A DNA stretch of 64,000 nt. Source: Streptomyces sp. B1I3 (lineage in GTDB: Bacteria > Actinomycetota > Actinomycetes > Streptomycetales > Streptomycetaceae). The stretch covers positions 1,488,001-1,552,000 of the forward strand of contig NZ_JAUSYD010000001.1 of the NCBI RefSeq assembly GCF_030816615.1, in the 5' to 3' direction. The position numbers and the translations under genes were made by a program. The notes beneath the pieces were generated by a model. It searched no databases and was not told the DNA's origin. It saw only the letters and a list, made by a program, of their open reading frames with translations. Every line of letters begins with the position of its first letter. Position 1 is the first letter of the stretch. Positions 18,306-26,455 of this stretch are shown one piece after another.

Positions 18306-19001
18306 GTGCACCTCAGAGAAATCTGGCGATTCCCCGTGAAGTCCATGCGCGGCGAGCGGCTGAAAAACGTCGAACTCACCGAGAACGGTCTGACCGGCGA
18401 CCGGCACATCCACATCCGTGACTCCCGCGGCCTGCTGACGGCCCGGGCGCGTTCCCGACTGCTCGGCCTCTCCGCGACCACGGCGATGGACGGCAGCGTG
18501 CTCGTCGACGGCCACCCCTGGGACAGCCCGGAGGCAGCGGAGTTGGTGCGGGGCGCGGCCGGCCCCGACGCGGAAGCCGTCTACTACAGCGGGCGCGAGC
18601 GGTTCGACGTCCTCAACCTCACCGTCATCACCGACGGCGCCGCCGAAGCCCTCGGCCACGATCCGCGTCGGCTCCGCTCCAACCTGGTGATCGGCGGTGT
18701 CCCCGGCCTCGCCGAACGCGACTGGCCCGGCCGCACCCTCCACATCGGAGACACCGTCATCGGCGTCTGCAAGCTGCGCTCCCGCTGCGTCATGACGACC
18801 ATCGACCCCGACACCGGAGAGCGCGACCACGACGTCCTGCGCGATATCCACCGGCTGTACGACGGCGTCTTCGCGCTCGACTGTTGGGTGGCCTCGCCCG
18901 GGACCATCGCCGAGGGCGACGAGGTCAGACTGACCGACGAGCAGTGGCCGGAGCCGGTCCGCGGCGGCTGGATCGTCGGGGCGCCGTACCTGGTGCCCTG
19001 A
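18306..19001 (+). CDS. MOSC domain-containing protein
   Basis: 231 residues. MOSC N-terminal beta-barrel segment LREIWRFPVKSMRGERL, then the MOSC domain with LRSNLVIGG and the sulfur-carrier cysteine in KLRSRCVMTTIDPDTGERD. GTG 18306 follows GGAGAGAG. Relatives handle sulfur or molybdenum-cofactor-linked reductions (MOCOS C-terminal, YcbX). It is complete and in good frame despite the IS debris on both sides. A cysteine-desulfurase-like gene lies 1.2 kb away, but there is no operon link. Confidence 0.92.
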   Translation: MHLREIWRFPVKSMRGERLKNVELTENGLTGDRHIHIRDSRGLLTARARSRLLGLSATTAMDGSVLVDGHPWDSPEAAELVRGAAGPDAEAVYYSGRERFDVLNLTVITDGAAEALGHDPRRLRSNLVIGGVPGLAERDWPGRTLHIGDTVIGVCKLRSRCVMTTIDPDTGERDHDVLRDIHRLYDGVFALDCWVASPGTIAEGDEVRLTDEQWPEPVRGGWIVGAPYLVP

Positions 19002-19173
19002 GCCCAGACCGTACTTTGTCTTCCTCACGCCTCGTGTCCACACGCTCTCTCCGACCTCTATGCCTCTACTGAGGAAGTTCATCGTGATTCGTGCAGGTCA
19101 CCGGACCTGGTGTGACAAGTCGTTGGGGTGCTCGTTCAGCTCATCGCGGTGATCGTCGCGAGGAGATCGTCCG

Positions 19174-19383
19174 TCACCGCGCGACTTGGTGGTGCGTCAG
19201 CACCACCAGGGTTCGCACAAGCTCGGTCGCATGTCGCGGGTGCAGGCGCACCTTGGCCAGGATCCCGAAGGTCTTCAGGCTCGCGAAGTCGTGCTCAACC
19301 GGCGCTCGCAGGCTGCTGATCAGCCGGTTCACGACCTTCTTCGGTGACGACAGGCGCTTGCCCCCGCTTGCCTGGAACCCCGT
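19174..19383 (-). pseudogene. IS5/IS4-type DDE transposase remnant (C-terminal 69 codons)
   Basis: Minus-strand frame reads KKVVNRLISSLRAPVEHDFA, SLKTFGILAKVRLHP and ELVRTLVVLTHHQVAR, stopping at 19174. This is the typical C-terminal end of Streptomyces IS5-like transposases (R-x-PVEH-F-A-x-LK with the last catalytic Glu). No upstream transposase sequence remains; the remnant abuts the stop codon of the next gene. Confidence 0.7.
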
Positions 19384-19395
19384 GATGACCGCCGG

Positions 19396-20096
19396 CTACT
19401 CCCCGGCCCCGTCCTCCAGACCGACGAACCCCAGGTCGGCCACCGCACCCAGCTGAAGCTCCCGCAGCCGCGTGCACAGCTTCTCGTAGCGGGCGGCCGT
19501 GATCTCGTACAGGAAGTTGCGCATTACGTCCTCGCACAGGTCCGGGTGCGAGGGCCGCAGTCGGCTCCAGTCCCGCGAGTCGACTGCCGCCCATCGGTCG
19601 TCGGTGAACTTCTGGCCGCAGTCGGCGCGCACCGGCCGCTGCGCCTCCCGTTCCACGGCTTCCTGCTCCGCGCGGCGCCGTTCCTGCTCGCGGGCCGCCT
19701 TGCGGCGGCGGGCGAGGGCAGCGTCCCGGCGGGGGTTGCCGATCGCCTCCAGCAGCGGCTCGTGGTGGTCGCGGCCGAAGCGCCGGAACGCGGGGCCGGC
19801 CGGACTGTACTCGCAGCAGCTCCGGTGTGGTCGCCACGACCGGGATGCGGCCGTCGTAGGAGTGGTAGCCGCCTTCGCGATGCCACCGGCCCTGCCAGTG
19901 GGTACGGGTGAGGTCGGCGACCTTGACCATCTGGCTCTTGGCGGAGCGCTTGCCTCCTTGGTGGAAGACGAGCACGCACCTGTCCACGCGGCAGCGGCAC
20001 CGTCTTCCTCGCCTCGCTCCGCGCCTTGCCGGACCGCTTCCTCGGCTGCTGTCCGGGTGCCGTCTTCGCGGCCTTCTGTGCCGGGGTCTGTCCCAC
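19396..20096 (-). pseudogene. Frameshifted hypothetical gene (or two sequencing errors)
   Basis: A single protein can be followed through three frames. It begins MGQTPAQKAAKTAPGQQPRK (Lys/Arg-rich, from 20096) and shifts near 19985 to CVLVFHQGGKRSAKSQMVKV and THWQGRWHREGGYHSYDGRI. It shifts again near 19815, where an extra C follows PELL, to EYSPAGPAFRRFGRDHHEPL, a charged helix RRKAAREQERRRAEQE, and the ending AVADLGFVGLEDGAGE. The coherent, complementary fragments argue for one gene of about 230 codons. No family recognised. Either a pseudogene or assembly error. Confidence 0.55.
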
Positions 20097-20204
20097 GCGC
20101 GGATCGTAGAAGCGGCAGGCAGGCGACGACGACCGCGAGCCACAGCCGCCACGTACGGACCGACCGGGCGCGCTCTTGGCGGCGGCCCGTCTTGCGGGGG
20201 CGGA

Positions 20205-21404
20205 TCAGAGGAAGGACGCCAGGCCGGCGAGGAGCCGGTCCACGTCCTGCGCCGTGTTGTACGGAGCGATGCCGGCCCGCAGGGCGGGGCCCTCCAGTTT
20301 CAGCGCCGTGAAGGGCTCATACGCGTAGAACTGCCCGGCCGTCGCCAGCACGTTCCGCGACGCCAGGTGGATCTGTGCCTCGCGCTCGTCACGGCCCACC
20401 AGCGTCATCAGCAGCGTCGGGGTCCGCTCCGCAGCCCTGGAGTGCAGCGTGACCGCGTCGCCGAAGGACCGAAGACCTTCCTCAAGGCGCGTACGGAGCG
20501 TCGACTCGTGCTCGTGCAGCGCGGTCAGCGACGAGGCCAGCCGCTCTCTGCGCGTGGTCCCGGCGCCCGGGTCCACCGCGGCGAGGAAGTCCACGGCGGC
20601 GCGGGCGCCCGCCAGGATCTCGTAGGGCAGCGTGCCGAACTCGAAGCGCTCCGGCACCTCGTCGGAGGAGGGAAGCAACTTGTCCGGTCGGAGCGTCTCG
20701 AGGAGTTCGGGCGCGGCCGCCAGCACGCCGCAGTGCGGGCCGAGGAACTTGTAGGGCGAGCAGACGAAGAAGTCCGCCCCGAGTGCCGGCACGTCCACCA
20801 GTTCGTGCGCGGCGTAGTGCACTCCGTCGACGTGGACCAGAGCGCCGATCTCGTGGGCCCGGTCGGCGATGTGGCGGACGGGCGGCTTGGTGCCCAGGAC
20901 GTTGGAGGCCGCCGTGATCGCGACCAGCCGGGTGCGCGGGGAGAGGGCCCGCTCGAAGGACTCCAGGTCGACCTCGGCCGTCGCCGGGTCGATCTCGATC
21001 CAGCGGACCATGGCGCCCGCGTGCTCGGCGGCCTGGATCCACGGCCGCACGTTGGTGTCGTGGTCCAGGCGGCTCACGACGACCTCGTCCCCCGCCCGCC
21101 ACTCCTGTGCGAGGGTGCGCGAGAACTCGTAGGTCAGCTGGGTGGCGCTGCGGCCGTGGACGATCCCGCCGGCGGGCATGTTCAGCAGGTCCGCGTAGGC
21201 GGAACGGAACGCGGCGACGGCGCGTTCGGCGTTGAGTTCGGAGGGGCTGACGGTCCCTCGGTTGGACAGCGGTCCGGTCAGCGTCTTCGCGATGGCGTCG
21301 GCGACGGGTCGGGGCGTCTGGGTTCCACCCGGCCCGTCGAAGAAGGCGAGACCCCCGTCGAGCGAGGGGAAGTGGGCCCGGAGGGCGGTGATGTCGATGG
21401 CCAT
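20205..21404 (-). CDS. Cysteine desulfurase-like PLP aminotransferase (class V)
   Basis: 399-residue fold-type-I PLP enzyme of the cysteine desulfurase-like subfamily (TIGR01976 type). PLP lysine in FVCSPYKFLGPHCG, aspartate in VHVDGVHYAAHE, and the N-terminal FPSLDGGLAFFDGPGGTQTP. It lacks the conserved cysteine-containing loop of true IscS/SufS, so desulfurase activity is doubtful. It is complete and stands alone between an IS-scarred region and the M28 gene. Confidence 0.85.
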   Translation of the reverse strand: MAIDITALRAHFPSLDGGLAFFDGPGGTQTPRPVADAIAKTLTGPLSNRGTVSPSELNAERAVAAFRSAYADLLNMPAGGIVHGRSATQLTYEFSRTLAQEWRAGDEVVVSRLDHDTNVRPWIQAAEHAGAMVRWIEIDPATAEVDLESFERALSPRTRLVAITAASNVLGTKPPVRHIADRAHEIGALVHVDGVHYAAHELVDVPALGADFFVCSPYKFLGPHCGVLAAAPELLETLRPDKLLPSSDEVPERFEFGTLPYEILAGARAAVDFLAAVDPGAGTTRRERLASSLTALHEHESTLRTRLEEGLRSFGDAVTLHSRAAERTPTLLMTLVGRDEREAQIHLASRNVLATAGQFYAYEPFTALKLEGPALRAGIAPYNTAQDVDRLLAGLASFL

Positions 21405-21631
21405 GGCCTCTGCTTTCTGTCGGGCGGCGTCGGTGGTGCACGCGTGGCAGGGCGGGGCGGGGCGCCCTGTGGGGCACGCCCCCAGCGCCGGTCCGCGTGC
21501 CGGGATCGGGGCACGGCTGAGCGGCCCCGGTGCCGGGTCGTCGGTCCGGACACCGGGGACGGGGGTGTTCTCCGATCGTGCCGAGCTTGCGTCTGATCGA
21601 CAAGGACGCCCCCGGGGGAGGCGGGACGGAC

Positions 21632-23191
21632 CTACCGGGTCACACCGTACGAACCGGCGGCGGGCCGGACGACGGCACGGTCGGCGGCCGTCCGCGTCGC
21701 GGCGGTGGCCGGAGGGCGCACGGAGCTGATGTCGTGCGCGTACGTGCCCACCGAGTTGGCGATGACGTCGATGTTTTCCTCGAGCATCGTTGGGCTGATG
21801 TTGTTGATGTCGTCACGCGCCCCGTGGTAGTTCGGGTCGAACGTGGCCCCCGCCGTACCCCCGAAGACGGCCGCCTCGGCGGGCGTCTTGAGCGCCTCCG
21901 CGCCGGCGAACGTTCCGCCGGCGGGGATACCGGCGTCGAGGAACGGGCCGTAGTCGAAGCGGGCGACGAACGGGGTGCCCGCGTGCGGCCGGCCCTGCTT
22001 GCCGAGGAACGCGGCTATGTTCTGCTCCAGGCGGTCCGAGCCCGCGGGCGCGCTCTGGGTGTTGGCGCCGTCGGAGTTGTCGCCGTCGTAGACGAACATG
22101 GCGCCGTTCGTGGAGGCGATCAGCTCGAAGTTCAGGTAGAGCTTGATCTCCTGTTTGTCGAGCGGCAGAAGGTTCGCGACGTAGTGGTGCGAGCCGACCA
22201 GGCCGCTCTCCGCAGCGGACCACCAGGCGAACCGCACCTTGTTGCGGAGGTTCTTCTCCTGCTTCGCCAGCTTCAGCGCGACGTCCAGCAGGGCGGCCGA
22301 GCCGGAGCCGTTGTCGTTGATGCCGGGACCGGCGTGCACCGAGTCCAGGGAGGCGCCGAGCATGACCGTCTCGGCGGCGTTGCCGCGCGCGGTCTCGGCG
22401 ACGACGTTGTTGGTGGAACGGTTCTCCTGGAGCTGGCGGATCTCGATGGAGACGTTGACCGGGCCCGCGGCGAGGTCCGCAGCGAGCTTCTCGCCCTCGG
22501 CCTTACTGATGCCGCCGGTGGGAATCTTCGCGGCGGACGGGTCGCCGAGGGTGCCCGAGAGGGGACCGTACCCGGCGTCGATGTTGTTGTAGATGAGGGC
22601 GCCGATCGCGCCCGCGGCGGCGGCCTGCTGCTGCTTGACGGCGAAGGCGCAGCCTCCCCGCTTGATCAGGGCGATCCTGCCCGTGTAGCTGCCGGAGGCG
22701 AAGTCGCCCGGCTCGCAGCCGGTGGTGCCGTCTGCGTCGACCGGGACGGCCGCGAGGTCGGCGCGGATACCGCCGGCCGGCGTCGACGTGGTGTACGTCA
22801 GCGCGCGTATCTCGATGTCGTGCGGGGCGGGCGTCACAGTGGAGAGTTTTTCGGCCAACGTCTGCGTGTAGACGAAGTCGAACCTCTGGTACTCGACGTT
22901 GAAGCCCGCCTTCTTCAACTGCTGGTAGACGTAGGCGGCCGAGGCGTCGTGGCCGAGCGAGCCGGCGACGCGGTGACCGCCGGCCGAGTCGGCTATCGCC
23001 TGGAACTTCTTCAGGTGCGTTAAGGCGTCCTTGGCCGACGCCTCGCGTACCAGCGCCCTGGAGAGCGCGGCGGCGTCCTGGCCCGGCCGGTGCTGCCAGG
23101 AGGAGGCAGGAGAGGCGGAGGCCAGCAGGAGCGGGGTCGCGAGAGCAACTGCGGCCAGGGCGGTCACGGCTCTGCGAGCTGATGCGTTCAC
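21632..23191 (-). CDS. Secreted M28-family (PA-domain) aminopeptidase homologue, degenerate active site
   Basis: About 519 residues with a signal peptide (RRAVTALAAVALATPLLLAS), a PA domain (about 130-250) and an M28 domain. The GTG at 23191 is chosen because GGAAGG lies six bases upstream, rather than the ATG at 23206. Compared with Streptomyces griseus aminopeptidase, the first zinc His is Ser (LGASLDSVHAG), the general-base Glu is Ala (WWSAAESGLVG) and one zinc Asp is Glu (LNFELIAS). The bridging Asp (GINDNGSG), second Glu and last His (NYHGARDD) remain. It is probably a binding protein or inactive peptidase. A TTA codon lies at 23023-23021. Confidence 0.85.
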   Translation of the reverse strand: MNASARRAVTALAAVALATPLLLASASPASSWQHRPGQDAAALSRALVREASAKDALTHLKKFQAIADSAGGHRVAGSLGHDASAAYVYQQLKKAGFNVEYQRFDFVYTQTLAEKLSTVTPAPHDIEIRALTYTTSTPAGGIRADLAAVPVDADGTTGCEPGDFASGSYTGRIALIKRGGCAFAVKQQQAAAAGAIGALIYNNIDAGYGPLSGTLGDPSAAKIPTGGISKAEGEKLAADLAAGPVNVSIEIRQLQENRSTNNVVAETARGNAAETVMLGASLDSVHAGPGINDNGSGSAALLDVALKLAKQEKNLRNKVRFAWWSAAESGLVGSHHYVANLLPLDKQEIKLYLNFELIASTNGAMFVYDGDNSDGANTQSAPAGSDRLEQNIAAFLGKQGRPHAGTPFVARFDYGPFLDAGIPAGGTFAGAEALKTPAEAAVFGGTAGATFDPNYHGARDDINNISPTMLEENIDVIANSVGTYAHDISSVRPPATAATRTAADRAVVRPAAGSYGVTR

Positions 23192-23338
23192 AGAAGTCCT
23201 TCCCATGCGAACAAAGTTGAGGGGAAGTTAGCGATCCCTGAGGGACTTTGTGAACAGAATGCCGGAACTCATCTCATCTGATGCACAGTTGTGGTTGTCT
23301 CGCGGAGGGTGGATGCACGGAGGTGAAGTTCCCCCTTG

Positions 23339-23518
23339 TCACCGCGGTCGTCCGGGAGCTCGGCGTGAGTTCCGAGGGCCTTCGCGGCTGGGTGAAGCAG
23401 GCGAATATTGACCGTGACGAGGGGCGCCCGGCGCGCTGACCACGGCGGAGAGGGAAGAGCTCCAGCGGCTGCGCAGGGAAAGCCGGGAACAGCAGCAGCC
23501 GATCGAGATCTTGATAAC
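23339..23518 (+). pseudogene. IS3-family OrfA remnant
   Basis: Reads VRELGVSSEGLRGWVKQANI and then, after an in-frame TGA near 23438 and a frame change, TAEREELQRLRRESREQQQP with IEIL. This is the helix-turn-helix plus leucine-zipper layout of IS3 OrfA proteins. It is truncated before OrfB. Confidence 0.7.
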
Positions 23519-23639
23519 GCGATCTGGGACGCCGGGTGTGGCGTCAGCAGCCGGGGCCCCCGTATCACCGGAGTGATGGTTCGGGGCCTCCCCGCCGCCT
23601 CTGGCCACACCCCCATGGCCAGGTCGTAGGGATTCCGCC

Positions 23640-23905
23640 CACCTGGGACGGATCGCATACGGGATATGCGTCGCCGCCCAGGACGCGAAAGCGGAGGAAC
23701 CAGTGCACCCAAGACCGTTCGGGGCGCGCTGGTGAGACAACTGGCGGGGTGGTGGTGCCGCGGCTGTTCTCGTAGTCGAAGTGGCCGAGGTAGCGGTCCA
23801 TGGAGGAGACGGTCAGCCCGGTCTCCTCCCGCGTATCGCGGCGGGCCGCGCCCAGGATACTTTCCCCTGCGTCCACATGCCCGGAGGGGATCTCCCACAT
23901 AAGTC
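23640..23905 (-). pseudogene. Nudix hydrolase remnant
   Basis: Minus strand shows a Nudix box GHVDAGESILGAARRDTREE followed by TGL and then SMDRYLGHFDYENSRG, but the N-terminal strand before MWEIPSG and the C-terminal part have no sensible continuation. The frame runs into unrelated sequence both ways. Remnant of a small pyrophosphohydrolase gene. Confidence 0.5.
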
Positions 23906-24023
23906 TCCCGGGCTTTCCCCTGTGCGGAGGTTCCCCGGCCTCCCTCGTCGATTCGGCCCTCTGTAGCGGGCCGCCCGCAGTAGAGTCGGCCGACCGCGAC
24001 GCGGAGCGACCGGAGGGCGGACC

Positions 24024-24941
24024 ATGGCCGACTACCACGACGGGGAACTCGCCGTTCAGCACCGGGCGGGACTGCGCGATCCGGCGGCCGGCTCGCTCCG
24101 CGCCATCCGCGACACGGTGCCCGACGCCGCGGCGGTGTTCCTGACCCGGCAGCCGATGATCGTCGTCGGTGCCGCCGACGCGTCCGGACGGCTCTGGAGC
24201 ACTCTACTCACCGGCGAGCCCGGCTTCCTCGGGGTGCCGGACCCCCGGACCCTGACGATCGGCGCGCTGCCCGCGGCCGACGACCCGCTCGGCGCGGTGC
24301 TGCGGGAGAGCGGCTCCCAGGTCGGCATGATCGCCATCGAACCGGCCGCCCGGCGCCGTATCCGCCTCAACGGGATCTCGGCGCCCGAGGCCGACGGCGT
24401 ACGGGTCGCTCTCGACCAGGTGATCGGCAACTGCCCCAAGTACCTCCAGAAGCGGAACTACGCTCTGCTCCCGCCGGACCGGGGCGGCCGTCGAGCGGCG
24501 ATCCGCCAGGGGGACGCGCTGACCACCGTCCAGCAGCTCACCCTCGCCACCTCCGACAGCTTCTTCATCGCCACCGCCTCCCCGAACGGTGACGCGGACG
24601 CCTCGCACCGGGGCGGCAACCCCGGCTTCCTCCAGGTGCTCTCGCCCACCCGGCTGCGCTGGCCCGACTATGCGGGCAACGCCATGTTCCTCACTCTGGG
24701 GAACCTCGAACTGCACCCGCAGGCGGGCTTGTTGGTGCCCGACTGGGAGACCGGCGCGCTCCTTCAGCTCTCCGGTACCGCCCACACCGTCTGGGACGGC
24801 GCCGAGGCGGCCGCCGTACCGGGTGCGCAGCGCATCGTGGAGTTCCGTATCGAGGCCGTCCAGGAGACCCAGAACGCGGTACCGCTGCGCTGGAGCGAGC
24901 CGGACTTTTCCCGGTTCAACCCGCCGGTGGTCCCGGGGTAG
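24024..24941 (+). CDS. Pyridoxamine 5'-phosphate oxidase-related FMN-binding protein
   Basis: 305 residues with two FMN-binding split-barrel-like segments: FLTRQPMIVVGAADASGRLW near the N terminus and FFIATASPNGDADASHRGGN with FLTLGNLELHPQAGLLVPDW in the second half. This is the layout of large PNPOx-family proteins often annotated as flavin-nucleotide-binding. GGAGGG precedes the ATG. It is convergent with the TetR gene, the coding ends overlapping by 26 bases. Confidence 0.87.
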   Translation: MADYHDGELAVQHRAGLRDPAAGSLRAIRDTVPDAAAVFLTRQPMIVVGAADASGRLWSTLLTGEPGFLGVPDPRTLTIGALPAADDPLGAVLRESGSQVGMIAIEPAARRRIRLNGISAPEADGVRVALDQVIGNCPKYLQKRNYALLPPDRGGRRAAIRQGDALTTVQQLTLATSDSFFIATASPNGDADASHRGGNPGFLQVLSPTRLRWPDYAGNAMFLTLGNLELHPQAGLLVPDWETGALLQLSGTAHTVWDGAEAAAVPGAQRIVEFRIEAVQETQNAVPLRWSEPDFSRFNPPVVPG

Positions 24942-25653
24942 TCAGCAGCACGGGCTGCGTGGCATCGGCCGCGGACCCCGCCACCCCGGCCTTCTGCTCC
25001 AACAGCCCGGCGACGACGGCTTCGAGGCCCGTCCGGTGGTCGTCCCGGGAGGTCAGTCCGGCCCACCGCCTGCCGACCGCGTTCAGCCGGGGGAAATACA
25101 CCGAGTCCAGGAACTCCAGGGAGTGTTCACGGTACTCCGGGTGCTCCGCCCGGGCCTGGACGCGCTCCCGGCTGACGCGGATGGCCAGTTCGCCCGTTGT
25201 GTAGTGCCAGATCACGCGGTAGGCGTACACGGCGTCCTCCAGATCCATCCCGCACTCGACCGCCGCGTCGATGATGCTCTCCACGATCCACAGCGCGGAC
25301 TCGCTGACGAAGTCGTCGAAGGAGAGAACCTCCACGATCCACGGACAGTCCGCGAGGAGGTCGTGCAGTACCTGGGCGGAGGCGAGGAGGCGGGTGCGCG
25401 GTTCGCTCGGCAGCTCCGGGCGCGGGTAGCGCCTGGCATGCGCGTCGAGCAGCAGCAGAAGGAGCTCGTCCTTGTCCTGCACATGGTGGTAGAGGGCCAT
25501 GGCCGTACTGGACATCTCTCTGGCCAGCCGGCGCATGGACAGGTGCTCCGGGCCCTCCGTGTCGAGAATGCGCTGTGCGGCGACGAGTATCGCCTCCTGG
25601 GAGAGACGTGGCGGGCGGCCGGTTCGGCCGGGGCGTTGTTCGCGGGACTCCAT
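24916..25653 (-). CDS. TetR family transcriptional regulator
   Basis: 245 residues. The N-terminal helix-turn-helix (about 18-65) reads QEAILVAAQRILDTEGPEHL and RRLAREMSSTAMALYHHVQD, with the longer C-terminal ligand domain of the TetR_C-type regulators. Start at ATG 25653. The target is unknown: it may act on the adjacent promoter region that also feeds the SARP gene, or on itself. Confidence 0.88.
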   Translation of the reverse strand: MESREQRPGRTGRPPRLSQEAILVAAQRILDTEGPEHLSMRRLAREMSSTAMALYHHVQDKDELLLLLLDAHARRYPRPELPSEPRTRLLASAQVLHDLLADCPWIVEVLSFDDFVSESALWIVESIIDAAVECGMDLEDAVYAYRVIWHYTTGELAIRVSRERVQARAEHPEYREHSLEFLDSVYFPRLNAVGRRWAGLTSRDDHRTGLEAVVAGLLEQKAGVAGSAADATQPVLLTTPGPPAG

Positions 25654-26455
25654 ACATCCATCTTTCTTCGCGAGGCAACCTGCTAACCGGCCGGATCGGG
25701 CCGGTTGTTCCGGCCGCTCCGGTGAATCCGCGTCCTGGGCAGGAAAGGCGGCGACGTCATACCGGGCGGTAAACCTCTGGAAGGGAAAGGTTGACAGAAG
25801 GGTGCTGCACATAAACTGGACGGCCGGAGAATGTGCGGCCACCGCAGTGAAGTGCGCGTACGCGTCGGGGATCACCTCGCGTGCCGCCACGGGGATGCCA
25901 CACAGGGCGAGTTGCCCCGCAGCGACAGTGCAAAAAGGCGTGAGTGACAACCAACTATCGCCCCGCTACTGTTATCTTACGCGTACGTCTTATGGATACA
26001 GGCATGGCTGGAAGAGAGGCGCCTGAAGTGGTCATCGACGGCGAGGCCGTGTTGATCGTTAAGGCAGGGACGGGCTGGGAAAGGGAACGAGCCGCCCGCG
26101 ATCCTGTCGGGTGTCTGAATTCCACCCGATGTCCCCGGCGGGAAATCGCCGGGGAAACGTCCACACGTTGCGCGATGTCGCGGGCGTGTCTGGGCCACTG
26201 GCCCTGAGCTGCGCCGGCTCGGTTCCCGGGCGCGACCACCTGGAGCCGTCCCGCTCCACCGCCCGGCCCGCCCTTCCCGGAGGGCTTCCGGGTCGGACTG
26301 ATCGGTCCCGGAGCCATCTCGTGGATCCGGGCACCGTCGCGGCGCCTTTGGGGCGCCCCACCGGGGCCGTGCGCGAGCCGCACCCCGGACCATCACCCAG
26401 CCACCGTACCTACGCGGTGCGGTGCGCACTCATCACGATCTCTGGAGGCGACCGA
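25654..26455. promoter_or_regulatory. Long intergenic region with candidate promoters upstream of the SARP gene
   Basis: 802 bases between the divergent tetR and SARP genes. Two forward promoter-like pairs are visible: TTGACA (25791-25796) with TAAACT (25812-25817), spacer 15; and GTGACA (25944-25949) with TACTGT (25967-25972), spacer 17, in a locally AT-rich stretch. The latter would leave a leader of nearly 480 bases. A small frame at 25992-26207 is not convincing as a gene. No tRNA or riboswitch is seen. Confidence 0.4.

Noticed and set aside
23565..24062. Intact Nudix hydrolase gene
   Set aside because: Only the Nudix box region is coherent; N- and C-terminal parts are missing or out of frame.
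25992..26207. Small open frame upstream of the SARP gene
   Set aside because: No ribosome site, no homology pattern recognised, and the C-terminal half looks random; kept only as part of the intergenic description.
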